Source: a virus. From it: a stretch of DNA of 56,729 nucleotides. The stretch is taken from the IMG/VR virus record IMGVR_UViG_3300031885_000016, positions 1 to 56,729 of that record, one strand, 5' to 3'. Under the pieces are notes generated by a model. The model searched no databases. It was not told the DNA's origin and saw only the letters and a list, made by a program, of their open reading frames with translations. Made by a program: the position numbers and the translations under genes. Positions 25,878 through 33,638 of this stretch are shown one piece after another; the stretch's first letter is position 1; every line of letters begins with the position of its first letter.

Positions 25878-26362
25878 TCATTTTCATTCATGATATGTGA
25901 AAGAATGGTTTTAGAATTAATTTTATATTTATCTTCTAAGGTTTTCAAGAGGGATTTGAATTTTAGGTTTTTCTTTTTGAGATCATTGTAGGCTATTTTG
26001 ACATTTGGGATGCTTAATAGTGTTGATTCGTTAATGTGGGATCTAAGGTGGAAGGAGCCTTGATAGCCGTCGCTGTCTGCGGTAATGGTATAGGGCGGGG
26101 AATCTACATCTAGATCGACTTCCCCGCCTAGTTTAACGTAGCAGGAGAGATGGATGGGGACACAGACATCTACGGTTTCGCACAATTCTTGATAAAGATC
26201 GTAGACTTCTTCTAGTTCTTGTGCGGTGATGGACTTTAAGATAGCCGTGGATTTGGCTTCTTCTAGATCGCTTAGTGATTCGATGATATCTAAGAGGGTA
26301 TCGGTGTGGAGTCCATTAGCGATATTCAGTATTTGATCGGTCAATATCTTGGCTTTTGACAT
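25874..26362 (-). CDS. hypothetical protein, 162 aa
   Basis: Starts MSKAKILTDQILNIANGLHT. Helical N-terminal half with acidic residues (LDIIESLSDLEEAKSTAILK), then a strand-rich segment (GGEVDLDVDSPPYTITADSD) and a basic helical C-terminus. No family recognised. Stop/start overlap with the 86-aa gene. Confidence 0.75.
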   Translation of the reverse strand: MSKAKILTDQILNIANGLHTDTLLDIIESLSDLEEAKSTAILKSITAQELEEVYDLYQELCETVDVCVPIHLSCYVKLGGEVDLDVDSPPYTITADSDGYQGSFHLRSHINESTLLSIPNVKIAYNDLKKKNLKFKSLLKTLEDKYKINSKTILSHIMNENE

Positions 26363-26435
26363 AAATATGGGTTTTTACTGGTTGGAGCGAAGAAAGTATC
26401 GAATTTGATTGAATTTGGTGCCTTTAAGTGGCATT

Positions 26436-26972
26436 TTAATTAGGACGAAGGGGTGTTATTTGTGGTAGGGGTCCAGATTGGCTATTTAGTTCGAACATTT
26501 CCCAGATGGTATTTTTATCATTGAGTTCTTTAGCTTTATAGATCCAGGCGTTTCCCATGACGAGAACTGGAGGGATATTGCTAGAGATTTTGAATTCTAC
26601 AGTTTTTTCTGGTTCTAGTGGGATGAGGTCTACATTTTTATCGAGGCTGAAGATTTGGTTGATAACTTCCCAGGCTAGCAAGCATTTTTGTTTACCGAGA
26701 TAGCTGATGCGGTAGGTGTAGACGTAGTTATTTTCTTTTTCGTTATAGACGACGCTATGAAATATGGAGATAAGTTTATCATTGAGTTGAGTGGGCACGA
26801 AGTCTTCTTCTAATTCGGGGTTCCCCATGTAGGAGGTAACTTCCATATTGAGGGGGTAGTTTTGAACGGGTGGGATTTCGGTGGGTGGTTTAACTGAGAA
26901 GACTAGCCAGCCGATGAAGGCGGTCATAGCGATGGCACAGGCGGCGATGATTGAATTTTGTGTAGAACTCAT
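26436..26972 (-). CDS. membrane-anchored protein, 178 aa
   Basis: Residues 8-26 (IIAACAIAMTAFIGWLVFS) form one N-terminal membrane helix, followed by a Pro-rich linker (VKPPTEIPPVQNYPL) and a soluble beta-rich domain (DKLISIFHSVVYNEKENNYV). It probably projects into the periplasm or sits as a signal anchor. No family recognised. The start overlaps the HD gene stop. Confidence 0.75.
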   Translation of the reverse strand: MSSTQNSIIAACAIAMTAFIGWLVFSVKPPTEIPPVQNYPLNMEVTSYMGNPELEEDFVPTQLNDKLISIFHSVVYNEKENNYVYTYRISYLGKQKCLLAWEVINQIFSLDKNVDLIPLEPEKTVEFKISSNIPPVLVMGNAWIYKAKELNDKNTIWEMFELNSQSGPLPQITPLRPN

Positions 26973-27745
26973 TTGACCCCTTTTTGAATATCGTTTGATA
27001 GTTGTTTGAGTGTGAGGTAGATTTCTTCCCTTGAACGAACTGATCCTTTTTTGTTCAGGATGCGTTCACATTCCTGAAGATCTAATTGGATATTATCTCG
27101 GGCTTGTTGTTCGAATTTATCTTTAAATAAGGGAGTACGAAATATAAAACCTTTATCCATAAATTCGTCTAGGAATTTCAATCGCCCAATAGCAAATTCG
27201 GCATCAGTTAGGCTGGGGTATTCGGCTTGTATGGCGGCATTAGCGATTAGATGCATTTCACGATTATAGGCGAAGTTAGATACATCGAGATCTAATACGA
27301 GATCTGAGCTATTATGTTTGAGGATGGAGGTATGTTTAGCGGTATCTAGGATGATATCATAGGCATCCATATATTCTTCATGGGGGATATAATTTTTCAA
27401 CAAAGCGATCATGAATTCGCCGCTTTGTCGTTCATTAGTTGTTAGGGAGATGTCGTAGATGGCGTCATGAAACCAGATGGCTAATTGTTCATGTTTTTGC
27501 AAGTAGACGTTATTTTCTTCGGCGAAGTCGAAGGTGGCTAGGATATGGAGAAAGGTATGATAATGCAGTCGCATATTATTCATACGTCCGAGCAGGCATT
27601 CGGCGATGGCTCGGGAGGTTTCGGGATTGATTTGATAGGCCCGATGTAGAAAGCTAGCACAATTGTAGAGGAACCGGGCTTTTTCGGTATTTTTGAATTC
27701 TGGGGTAATTAGGTGAACGTCGTTGAATGCCATAATGGATTTCAT
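26969..27745 (-). CDS. HD-superfamily metal-dependent phosphohydrolase, 258 aa
   Basis: Starts at the ATG ending at 27745, behind AAGGAGAAACCT. Metal ligands are visible: RLHYHTFLH (about 59-67) and WFHDAIYD (about 91-98), the HD pair, with further His/Asp (DTAKHTS, LDLDVSNF) later. This matches the group of small HD hydrolases with RxYHxxxH. Such enzymes hydrolyse phosphate esters, often nucleotides. In a phage it could act on host nucleotides or signalling nucleotides; the substrate is unknown. Confidence 0.8.
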   Translation of the reverse strand: MKSIMAFNDVHLITPEFKNTEKARFLYNCASFLHRAYQINPETSRAIAECLLGRMNNMRLHYHTFLHILATFDFAEENNVYLQKHEQLAIWFHDAIYDISLTTNERQSGEFMIALLKNYIPHEEYMDAYDIILDTAKHTSILKHNSSDLVLDLDVSNFAYNREMHLIANAAIQAEYPSLTDAEFAIGRLKFLDEFMDKGFIFRTPLFKDKFEQQARDNIQLDLQECERILNKKGSVRSREEIYLTLKQLSNDIQKGVK

Positions 27746-27766
27746 AGGTTTCTCCTTATGGTTGAA

Positions 27767-28165
27767 TTATACCATGAAATTTGCATTTGTGAATTTGGAA
27801 TTGCCACAAATGCAGATGATTTTGCCACCTGCGATGAAGGCATGTTGGAGTTCATCGATATGACAGGTAAGGTTTTCCTCTAGAGAGGATTTAACTGAAT
27901 TAATGATGGCTAATTGATTGTGATGATTTTTGTTAGCATTTTGGGTTAATGAATAGTTTCCGATGGCATCTGATGCGACTTCTATTTCGGCATCATGTAT
28001 GAAGACTGGAAAGTTCTTTTTTGGGCTTTGGCATTTGGTGCAGATTAGTTGATTTAGGGTTGAATGTCCGTTGGCAGAGGTGCCGAGTGTTTTTAGGATA
28101 TCTTGCACGAGGTGTGTCAGGACATTTCTATTTTCTTCACAAATGGTACATCTGAGGACGCTCAT
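27767..28165 (-). CDS. zinc-cluster protein, 132 aa
   Basis: Starts MSVLRCTICEENRNVLTHLV after GGAGAATAAT. Cysteines in CTIC (6-9), CTKC (about 42-45) and CICG (near 120) indicate one or two zinc sites. The central region (FVIHDAEIEVASDAIGNYSL is similar in outline) contains a helix-rich core. No family recognised. Confidence 0.7.
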   Translation of the reverse strand: MSVLRCTICEENRNVLTHLVQDILKTLGTSANGHSTLNQLICTKCQSPKKNFPVFIHDAEIEVASDAIGNYSLTQNANKNHHNQLAIINSVKSSLEENLTCHIDELQHAFIAGGKIICICGNSKFTNANFMV

Positions 28166-28166
28166 A

Positions 28167-28448
28167 TTATTCTCCGTAGGATTTGGTGTGTATATTTTCG
28201 TGTTTTTTGCCTTTTAGTTCATTTTCGGCTTCTTCCCAGAAATCGGTACAGGATCGATTAGAGGGTTGTGCTTGTTCCCATTTTTGGTGTGCTAGGACAC
28301 GGATTTCATCTTCTGTGGGTTCAGGAATTTTGAATTCAATTTGGATGAAGGGTGTGGTTTTTTTGGGTTGTTTGATTTTCTTTAGAGATTTCAAATATTT
28401 AAATTCTCGGAATACGTAGGCGACTTCATTAAGAAATTTTTTGAGCAT
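28167..28448 (-). CDS. hypothetical basic protein, 93 aa
   Basis: Starts MLKKFLNEVAYVFREFKYLK after AAAAGGACAAACA. The N-terminal 30 residues are basic and helical; then a segment IQIEFKIPEPTEDEIRVLAH and a polar tail. No family recognised. Confidence 0.7.
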   Translation of the reverse strand: MLKKFLNEVAYVFREFKYLKSLKKIKQPKKTTPFIQIEFKIPEPTEDEIRVLAHQKWEQAQPSNRSCTDFWEEAENELKGKKHENIHTKSYGE

Positions 28449-28460
28449 TGTTTGTCCTTT

Positions 28461-29519
28461 TTAGATAGCCCAGGTTAGAGTTTGTTTAGCACGGGAGGCG
28501 GCGGTATAGGCCCAGCGACGAAAGTCCCAGGCTTTACATTGTTGTTCGATGACGAGTACATTTTCGAATTCATCGCCTTGACATTTGTGGCAGGTGGCGG
28601 CGTAGCAGAAGTCGAAGGGCAGGGGGTCATCTCTGCCGAAGGATTGTTCTTGACGTTCTTTATTGAAGGCATCTGGATCGAAGAGGACATCGTAGGAGAT
28701 GCCATCAGCGAAGAAGGTCATTTTATTTTTTGGTTTACTGAAGAGGTGTTGGACGGTGCCTTGCATACCGTTGAAGAGCCCTAGTTTACGGTTATTTCTC
28801 AGGCACATGAGTTTTTCACCGACGACGGGCCAATGATCGGGATAACCGGCAGCTTTACGCACTTCCTTGTTAATATCGACACGGGAACGATTGAAACCGC
28901 AGATAATTTGATTAACTTTATTAAATACAGATTCGGCGTATCGTTTATCTATGAATTTAACTGCATCCCCGCCTTGAGTATAAGCGGCAGGACGATATCC
29001 TTTACGAATGAATTCAGCAAAGTAGGCGATAGGTCCAGCGTTACGATGAATTTGTTCTAGAGTATAATCAGGATTGGCCATCAAGTTAATATCTGACCCG
29101 ATAGGCTCAAGCTGACCGTGATCTCCTACAAAGATAATTGGTTTATTGAATGACAATAGATCTTGATAAATTTCTTTGTTAACCATCGAAGCTTCATCGC
29201 ATAAAATACCTTCAGCATCGAATTCTGGGTTAAGTATAAAGATGGGGCTGCCGTTTCTATCTTTTTTGATATTACCAGCACCATCCATTTCTGGTTTATA
29301 GATGAGCGAGTGAATGGTGCTGGATTCCAATCCTTTTTTTCTAAGGACGTTAGCAGCTTTTCCGGTATAAGCACAGACGGCCCAATTAGGCAGTAATTTG
29401 TCTAATTGTTTGATGACTGTGGTCTTACCTGTGCCTGCGAAACCACCGAGTGACTGGACAGGCTTTTTAAGCTGTGTTAATTCTTGAATAACGTATTTTT
29501 GTTCTGGTGTGAATTGCAT
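28461..29519 (-). CDS. SF1 DNA helicase, Dda/RecD2-like, 352 aa
   Basis: 5'-3' DNA helicases of this group remove proteins from DNA and support replication or recombination. Motifs: GGFAGTGKTT (25-34, Walker A), CDEAS (107-111, Walker B), VGDHGQLEPIG (131-141, motif III), and AATCHKCQGDEFE (late in the protein, motif V region) with VIEQQCKAW. Length is close to Dda. It overlaps the upstream 131-aa gene by one base. The family is clear; its exact place in replication is inferred. Confidence 0.9.
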   Translation of the reverse strand: MQFTPEQKYVIQELTQLKKPVQSLGGFAGTGKTTVIKQLDKLLPNWAVCAYTGKAANVLRKKGLESSTIHSLIYKPEMDGAGNIKKDRNGSPIFILNPEFDAEGILCDEASMVNKEIYQDLLSFNKPIIFVGDHGQLEPIGSDINLMANPDYTLEQIHRNAGPIAYFAEFIRKGYRPAAYTQGGDAVKFIDKRYAESVFNKVNQIICGFNRSRVDINKEVRKAAGYPDHWPVVGEKLMCLRNNRKLGLFNGMQGTVQHLFSKPKNKMTFFADGISYDVLFDPDAFNKERQEQSFGRDDPLPFDFCYAATCHKCQGDEFENVLVIEQQCKAWDFRRWAYTAASRAKQTLTWAI

Positions 29520-29914
29520 TATTTCTCAAATTTCTTCTTTAGTTTTTCGTATTGTGCTTTTTCTGCTGCCAGGGTTAGATCTTCTTGTTCTTTATCATAG
29601 ATCTTTTTAAGTTTTTCCCATTCTTCCATTTGTTCTTCGAAGATTATTAATGCAGCTTTATATCTAGCCAATTCATCATCATAATCTGGGTTAGGAATTG
29701 TGGTATGTTTATAGCAAATTAATTTTATAAATTCCATATCATATTCTTGAATGGCTTCTGCATAGACTGATTGAGTGCCTTCTGGAATATCGATTGAACA
29801 ATGACTGGAAAGCTCGACTTGCCCTATTTCATGATTTTGCAAACATGTTTTTTCTGGTTCTGTGGGTTTAGATGGTGGAATTGTTGGATGATACCATTTT
29901 GGCATTAAAGGCAT
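29519..29914 (-). CDS. hypothetical coiled-coil protein, 131 aa
   Basis: Starts after GGAGTAAAATA. A Pro-rich start (MPLMPKWYHPTIPPSKPTEP), then a helical region rich in Glu and Lys from about 80 to the end (EEQMEEWEKLKKIYDKEQED), a likely coiled coil. Function unknown. It sits between the protease-like and helicase genes. Confidence 0.75.
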   Translation of the reverse strand: MPLMPKWYHPTIPPSKPTEPEKTCLQNHEIGQVELSSHCSIDIPEGTQSVYAEAIQEYDMEFIKLICYKHTTIPNPDYDDELARYKAALIIFEEQMEEWEKLKKIYDKEQEDLTLAAEKAQYEKLKKKFEK

Positions 29915-29918
29915 TATT

Positions 29919-30530
29919 TTACTCCACAGTGATATCCATAGAAACTGTGACTTTGAAGCTTGGAATTCTTAAATGGTTCACGATATTGTGTTTTTTAGCT
30001 TCTTTGGCATCGAGATACCAATTAGCATGACCTTTACCATGAATAATATCTAGAAAATAATCTGGTTTATGGCCGCAGTTGGTGGCCATTAATCTAAAGA
30101 TTTGATTATGCAGTTTATCGGTTTGTTTGGCACTAGCTTTTAATTCTTCGTTTTTTCCACCATGCATGGAAGAAACATCATGAATCATGACAGTGGAATT
30201 AGGACCAGCAAATCTCAAACCTTCTGCCCCGCATGTCAGCAATACAGAGCCGCATGACATGGCTTTGCCCATACAAATAGTTGCGACTGGTAGTTTCGAG
30301 GCATTAATTTCATCGATCATTGAAATTAATGTATAAACTTGTCCGCCATAGGAATCGACTACAATGGGAATGATGGGTTGCCCAGTATTATGGGCACGAT
30401 TCATTTGTTCTGCGAATTCTTTTGCATCTTTTTCGTCGAATTCAGAGCAACGAATGACAATTGGCAATTCTAATAATTCTGCAACGGATTTATATTTAAT
30501 TTTGGAATCAATTTCGCAAATTCTCTTCAC
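29919..30530 (-). CDS. ClpP-like serine protease, 203 aa
   Basis: GTG start after AGGAAAACATT. Residues around 59-73 (DSYGGQVYTLISMID) match the ClpP oxyanion region; GKAMSCGS (88-95) gives nucleophile Ser92; MIHD (115-118) gives His117; DAKEAKK at about 174 gives a plausible Asp. Length matches ClpP. Phage relatives act as prohead or scaffold proteases or as ClpP mimics. No ClpX/ClpA partner is visible, and no capsid gene adjoins it, so its substrate is open. Confidence 0.85.
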   Translation of the reverse strand: MKRICEIDSKIKYKSVAELLELPIVIRCSEFDEKDAKEFAEQMNRAHNTGQPIIPIVVDSYGGQVYTLISMIDEINASKLPVATICMGKAMSCGSVLLTCGAEGLRFAGPNSTVMIHDVSSMHGGKNEELKASAKQTDKLHNQIFRLMATNCGHKPDYFLDIIHGKGHANWYLDAKEAKKHNIVNHLRIPSFKVTVSMDITVE

Positions 30531-30614
30531 AATGTTTTCCTATGAGCAAATGGTGATAATTAATTAACGCAGGGAGATTTTGCCATAATTGCAATTTTAT
30601 TGCAATACAAATTT

Positions 30615-30962
30615 TTAAGATGGTTCTTTGATGCTGCCATCGATGAATTCGAAGACGGCAAAACGAAACCAATTATCTGGCAATCTGATATATTCAGCAG
30701 GATTTGGGATATTGTGAGTTGTGTCTAGATGATTGCCATCAAATACCAAATAATTATGCTGATTTGGTATTTGGGCGAAGAATTTAACTCGATTTGAGAG
30801 CAAAAGTTTGTTTTTTAATTCTTTATCTGGATAGGTTTCAAATTTCATATCGACTGTGGCGACATATCCTCCATCGAACAAAAACGGCGCTAGTTTGCCA
30901 TCATGTGTGGGTTTTAGGTGCGACATTTCCAAGTATGATTTGAAGTTTAGATTAATATCCAT
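30615..30962 (-). CDS. hypothetical protein, 115 aa
   Basis: Starts MDINLNFKSYLEMSHLKPTH; the LNFKSYLE part resembles the N-terminal tag described for 31713 and 35176, but an L-x-E site is not clean. The rest is strand-rich with aromatic residues. No family recognised. Confidence 0.7.
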   Translation of the reverse strand: MDINLNFKSYLEMSHLKPTHDGKLAPFLFDGGYVATVDMKFETYPDKELKNKLLLSNRVKFFAQIPNQHNYLVFDGNHLDTTHNIPNPAEYIRLPDNWFRFAVFEFIDGSIKEPS

Positions 30963-30969
30963 ATTCTAT

Positions 30970-31617
30970 TTAAACCAAATCAATTGGATTTTCCAAAACA
31001 AAATCTTGTTTCCAGGCATAAACATTTGGTTTTATGAAGCAATTAATCTTAAATGTGTTTCCTGACATGTTGAAATTAGCTTGACGGCTGGGGTCTTTTA
31101 CGATTTTGGCTTCTCCGTCTTCTGTATATGCGAAATTATCACCTGATTTGATTAATGCTAAAACTAGTTTTTTAGACTTATCAATAGTTTCTTGGACATT
31201 TCTAATTCTAATTACGCAACCATTATTGCTTGTAGAAATGAGATATTGTGCTTTGCATTTCATATCTTTTCCTGTAAATGCTGCATCTCCCATATCTTCG
31301 AATGTGCTGATTAGATTTCGGTGCCAGGGTTTTACGGCTTCCCAGAGGATATCATTACCGGAAGTGTTTTTTCTGGCTTTAATTTGAAAGGGGATTTTGG
31401 TTTCGCCGATGATCCAGCCATCTATTCCGTCGTATTTATCTTGTTCATCGGTAGCTGGTTCGATTTCCCAGTTTAATTCTGTGATTAATTTTTCACGAAT
31501 ATTGTTTTCGACAATTGCACCGGCTTTAATTCTGGATTTATAATCGGCGGTATCATCGAATGGTTGGTGTGGTGATCCTAAACCACCGAATTCTCCGAAA
31601 GTTGCGTTGTATGTCAC
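30970..31617 (-). CDS. PD-(D/E)XK nuclease-like protein, 215 aa
   Basis: Residues about 33-83: AGAIVENNIREKLITELN, then DKYDGIDGWI and PFQIKARK. This D...QxK arrangement on a beta hairpin resembles the PD-(D/E)XK fold of restriction and Holliday-junction nucleases (with Q in place of E). The remaining two thirds (KPWHRNLISTFEDMGDAAFT and so on) are unassigned. Probably DNA or RNA binding; catalysis is not established. Confidence 0.55.
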   Translation of the reverse strand: MTYNATFGEFGGLGSPHQPFDDTADYKSRIKAGAIVENNIREKLITELNWEIEPATDEQDKYDGIDGWIIGETKIPFQIKARKNTSGNDILWEAVKPWHRNLISTFEDMGDAAFTGKDMKCKAQYLISTSNNGCVIRIRNVQETIDKSKKLVLALIKSGDNFAYTEDGEAKIVKDPSRQANFNMSGNTFKINCFIKPNVYAWKQDFVLENPIDLV

Positions 31618-31635
31618 ATTGTTCCTGGGGTTTGG

Positions 31636-31663
31636 TTCACAAACGAAATATCTGTGGTATAAT
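31636..31663 (+). promoter_or_regulatory. host sigma70-type promoter
   Basis: TTCACA (31636-31641), a 16-bp spacer and TATAAT (31658-31663) with an extended -10 TG (TGGTATAAT). It faces right, towards the HAD gene, in the 95-bp space between divergent genes. Confidence 0.6.
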
Positions 31664-31712
31664 ATTTAGATGGCCTGTTTCTAAAAATGGGCTGTAATTG
31701 AATAACTAAGAG

Positions 31713-32450
31713 ATGAAACTGAATTTTAGAAATTGGTTGGAAGAAACGATGTCAGGCTATAATCGGCTATGTGTATATGATTTCGACGGTACTTTGGCGA
31801 ATGTTCCAGAGAAGCCATCGGATTGGGCGGGTAAAGATTGGTGGGGTCATTCTGATTCTCTTTCTGAGCCGCATTATGATGGCGGTGTTAACCATGAAGT
31901 GGTTAATGCGATGAAGCGAGATAATGCTGATCCGCATTCTAGGGTCATTTTATTAACTGGTCGTCGTGGCGTCATTGCTCACAGCGTAAGAAATGTTCTT
32001 CGTAATCAGGGATTATATGGCAAAAGAGCCATTCCTGATAGCAACAAGAATGTTCAACAGCGATTCCAGGGCAATGTAGAGGCTGGTCATGATGTGATTC
32101 ATCCTGATGAACACAAAGGTCATGAGGAATTTTACAGTGGAGATCATTCTACGGAAGATGATTATCCAAAAACTCAGAAGGGCAAGGCGGATGGTTCAAC
32201 TTTAGCTCATAAGATTTATCGAGTTAATAAAGAAATGACGCCTGATGTTGAAGTTTTGGAGTTTTGGGATGATCGGGCTGACCACATTCCTCATTTTATT
32301 GAGTTGGGGCTTCAATTGTTGAAGCAATATGGTGTGGATCATGGTGGTAAGCTTCAGAAAGTGATTATGCATCGGGTTTATCCGCCTGCAATGCCGGGTG
32401 GTCAGGGTGTGGTTCAACACATTCCTATTAAACCTGGAATGTCTTATTAA
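31713..32450 (+). CDS. HAD-family phosphatase, swiss-army-knife RNA-repair-like, 245 aa
   Basis: DFDGT (23-27) is the HAD catalytic loop, LLTGR (about 89-93) motif II, and EFWDDRADH late in the protein motif IV. Layout matches the HAD_SAK group linked to RNA repair and 5'/3' end processing. The N-terminus MKLNFRNWLEET precedes the domain and carries the shared tag ending LEE, so the mature enzyme may start near residue 12. A role in repairing cleaved tRNA or other RNA is likely by family; the substrate here is unknown. Confidence 0.8.
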   Translation: MKLNFRNWLEETMSGYNRLCVYDFDGTLANVPEKPSDWAGKDWWGHSDSLSEPHYDGGVNHEVVNAMKRDNADPHSRVILLTGRRGVIAHSVRNVLRNQGLYGKRAIPDSNKNVQQRFQGNVEAGHDVIHPDEHKGHEEFYSGDHSTEDDYPKTQKGKADGSTLAHKIYRVNKEMTPDVEVLEFWDDRADHIPHFIELGLQLLKQYGVDHGGKLQKVIMHRVYPPAMPGGQGVVQHIPIKPGMSY

Positions 32451-32454
32451 GTAT

Positions 32455-32511
32455 AAATCCCCTATTATTAAAGCTAGATAAATTTAGCTTTGATTTTTTA
32501 GGGGATTTTTT
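32455..32511 (+). promoter_or_regulatory. stem-loop enclosing the ribosome site of the next gene
   Basis: AAATCCCCTA (32455-32464) pairs with TAGGGGATTT (32499-32508), with an inner helix AAAGCTA/TAGCTTT (32470-32476 with 32485-32491). The Shine-Dalgarno AGGGGA is inside the outer stem, and ATG 32512 follows a T-run. It may be a terminator for the HAD gene, a switch that hides the ribosome site, or both. Confidence 0.6.
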
Positions 32512-32817
32512 ATGCGTAATTCTCGTTTTAGAGAGGCAGCTAGCTTTTTAAAGAAGCATGCCGGGATTGAACATCCAATATATATTCGCCGCACAAAAAT
32601 GACATCTAATCTAGATGGTCTTTGTCAATTTAAAGACGATCATTTCTTAATCAAAGTAAATCAATTACTTAACGAAGATCACTCTATTGATGTATTGCTG
32701 CATGAGGTCGGGCATGCTATGTCTTGGGATAAAGACAAAGATGTGCATGGACGTAATTGGGGAATAGCTTACAGCAAGATTTATCGTAAGTTTTTAGATG
32801 ATTTCTTAAATAGGTGA
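32512..32817 (+). CDS. SprT-like zinc metallopeptidase, 101 aa
   Basis: Residues 64-68 HEVGH are the HExxH zinc site; DVHGRNWG nearby supplies a third ligand as in SprT/Spartan-type proteases, which degrade DNA-bound proteins. Very short, essentially just the catalytic core. ATG 32512 directly follows the hairpin described above. It overlaps the next gene by four bases, so the two are coupled. Confidence 0.75.
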   Translation: MRNSRFREAASFLKKHAGIEHPIYIRRTKMTSNLDGLCQFKDDHFLIKVNQLLNEDHSIDVLLHEVGHAMSWDKDKDVHGRNWGIAYSKIYRKFLDDFLNR

Positions 32818-33638
32818 AAATGCAATATTTTGTCAGCATAGAAAACACAGCTTATCATCTCTGGCAAGCTGAATTATTAGTTGAGAGTTTTAAATATCAT
32901 AAGTTAGAAGATGATTTGTTGGTTGTTATTGCTGACAATCAAACTCCTACTTACACAGCGTATAAAAACAATCTAATAAATCACAAGAATAAGTTTGTTG
33001 TGCCTAATTTTGGCAAAGCATTCAATAAAATTCGTTCTGTGATGTGGGCTTTGGAAGAGGGTCATCTTAAAAAACCATTTGTTTTATTGCATCCAGATAT
33101 GGTTTTACAAAAACCGATTCCCCAAAAAAACAACAGCATTGTTTTCAATCAAGAAAACAATCAAGCTTTGAAGAAAAAGTTAGCTGGATATTTAAAAAAA
33201 TGTTTAATTGCTCAAGAGTCTGAGTGGTTTTTATGGATGCCACTGGGAAGTACGCTAATATTCAATGACGATGTGCCGGATATCTTTTTTACGCATGTTT
33301 GCGAAGAAATTTATCCTTTGATGAAAGAATTTGGACAAGATTGTAATTTAGAGTCGTTTGCTTGGGTAACTGCCATTTACAAACACATTCTATTTAAAAA
33401 TAAATTTAAGTTAACGGTGTGTGCTGATAATTTAGAGCAGACGATGATAGATCACAATACAACGAACAATATCATTCACTACAAGCATGGGATTCCACCA
33501 GCTTTTAGCAAACATCATTTCAGATATGAATCGCCAATTATGTTGAACACACAAAGTCCATTTGAATGTATTATTGAAAACAATGTTACATCTTCAACGA
33601 ATTTTGTGTGTAATTTAATTACTCATTATTTGGCTTAA
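32814..33638 (+). CDS. glycosyltransferase-like protein, 274 aa
   Basis: Starts MQYFVSIENTAYHLWQAELL. The pattern of an alternating beta-strand start, SFKYHKLEDDLLVVIADNQT, and HPDMVLQKPI (about 98-107) fits a GT-A-like fold with a D-x-D-type metal site reduced to HPD. Phage glycosyltransferases modify host lipopolysaccharide, DNA or virion proteins. Converges with the nucleotidyltransferase gene. Confidence 0.5.
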   Translation: MKMQYFVSIENTAYHLWQAELLVESFKYHKLEDDLLVVIADNQTPTYTAYKNNLINHKNKFVVPNFGKAFNKIRSVMWALEEGHLKKPFVLLHPDMVLQKPIPQKNNSIVFNQENNQALKKKLAGYLKKCLIAQESEWFLWMPLGSTLIFNDDVPDIFFTHVCEEIYPLMKEFGQDCNLESFAWVTAIYKHILFKNKFKLTVCADNLEQTMIDHNTTNNIIHYKHGIPPAFSKHHFRYESPIMLNTQSPFECIIENNVTSSTNFVCNLITHYLA

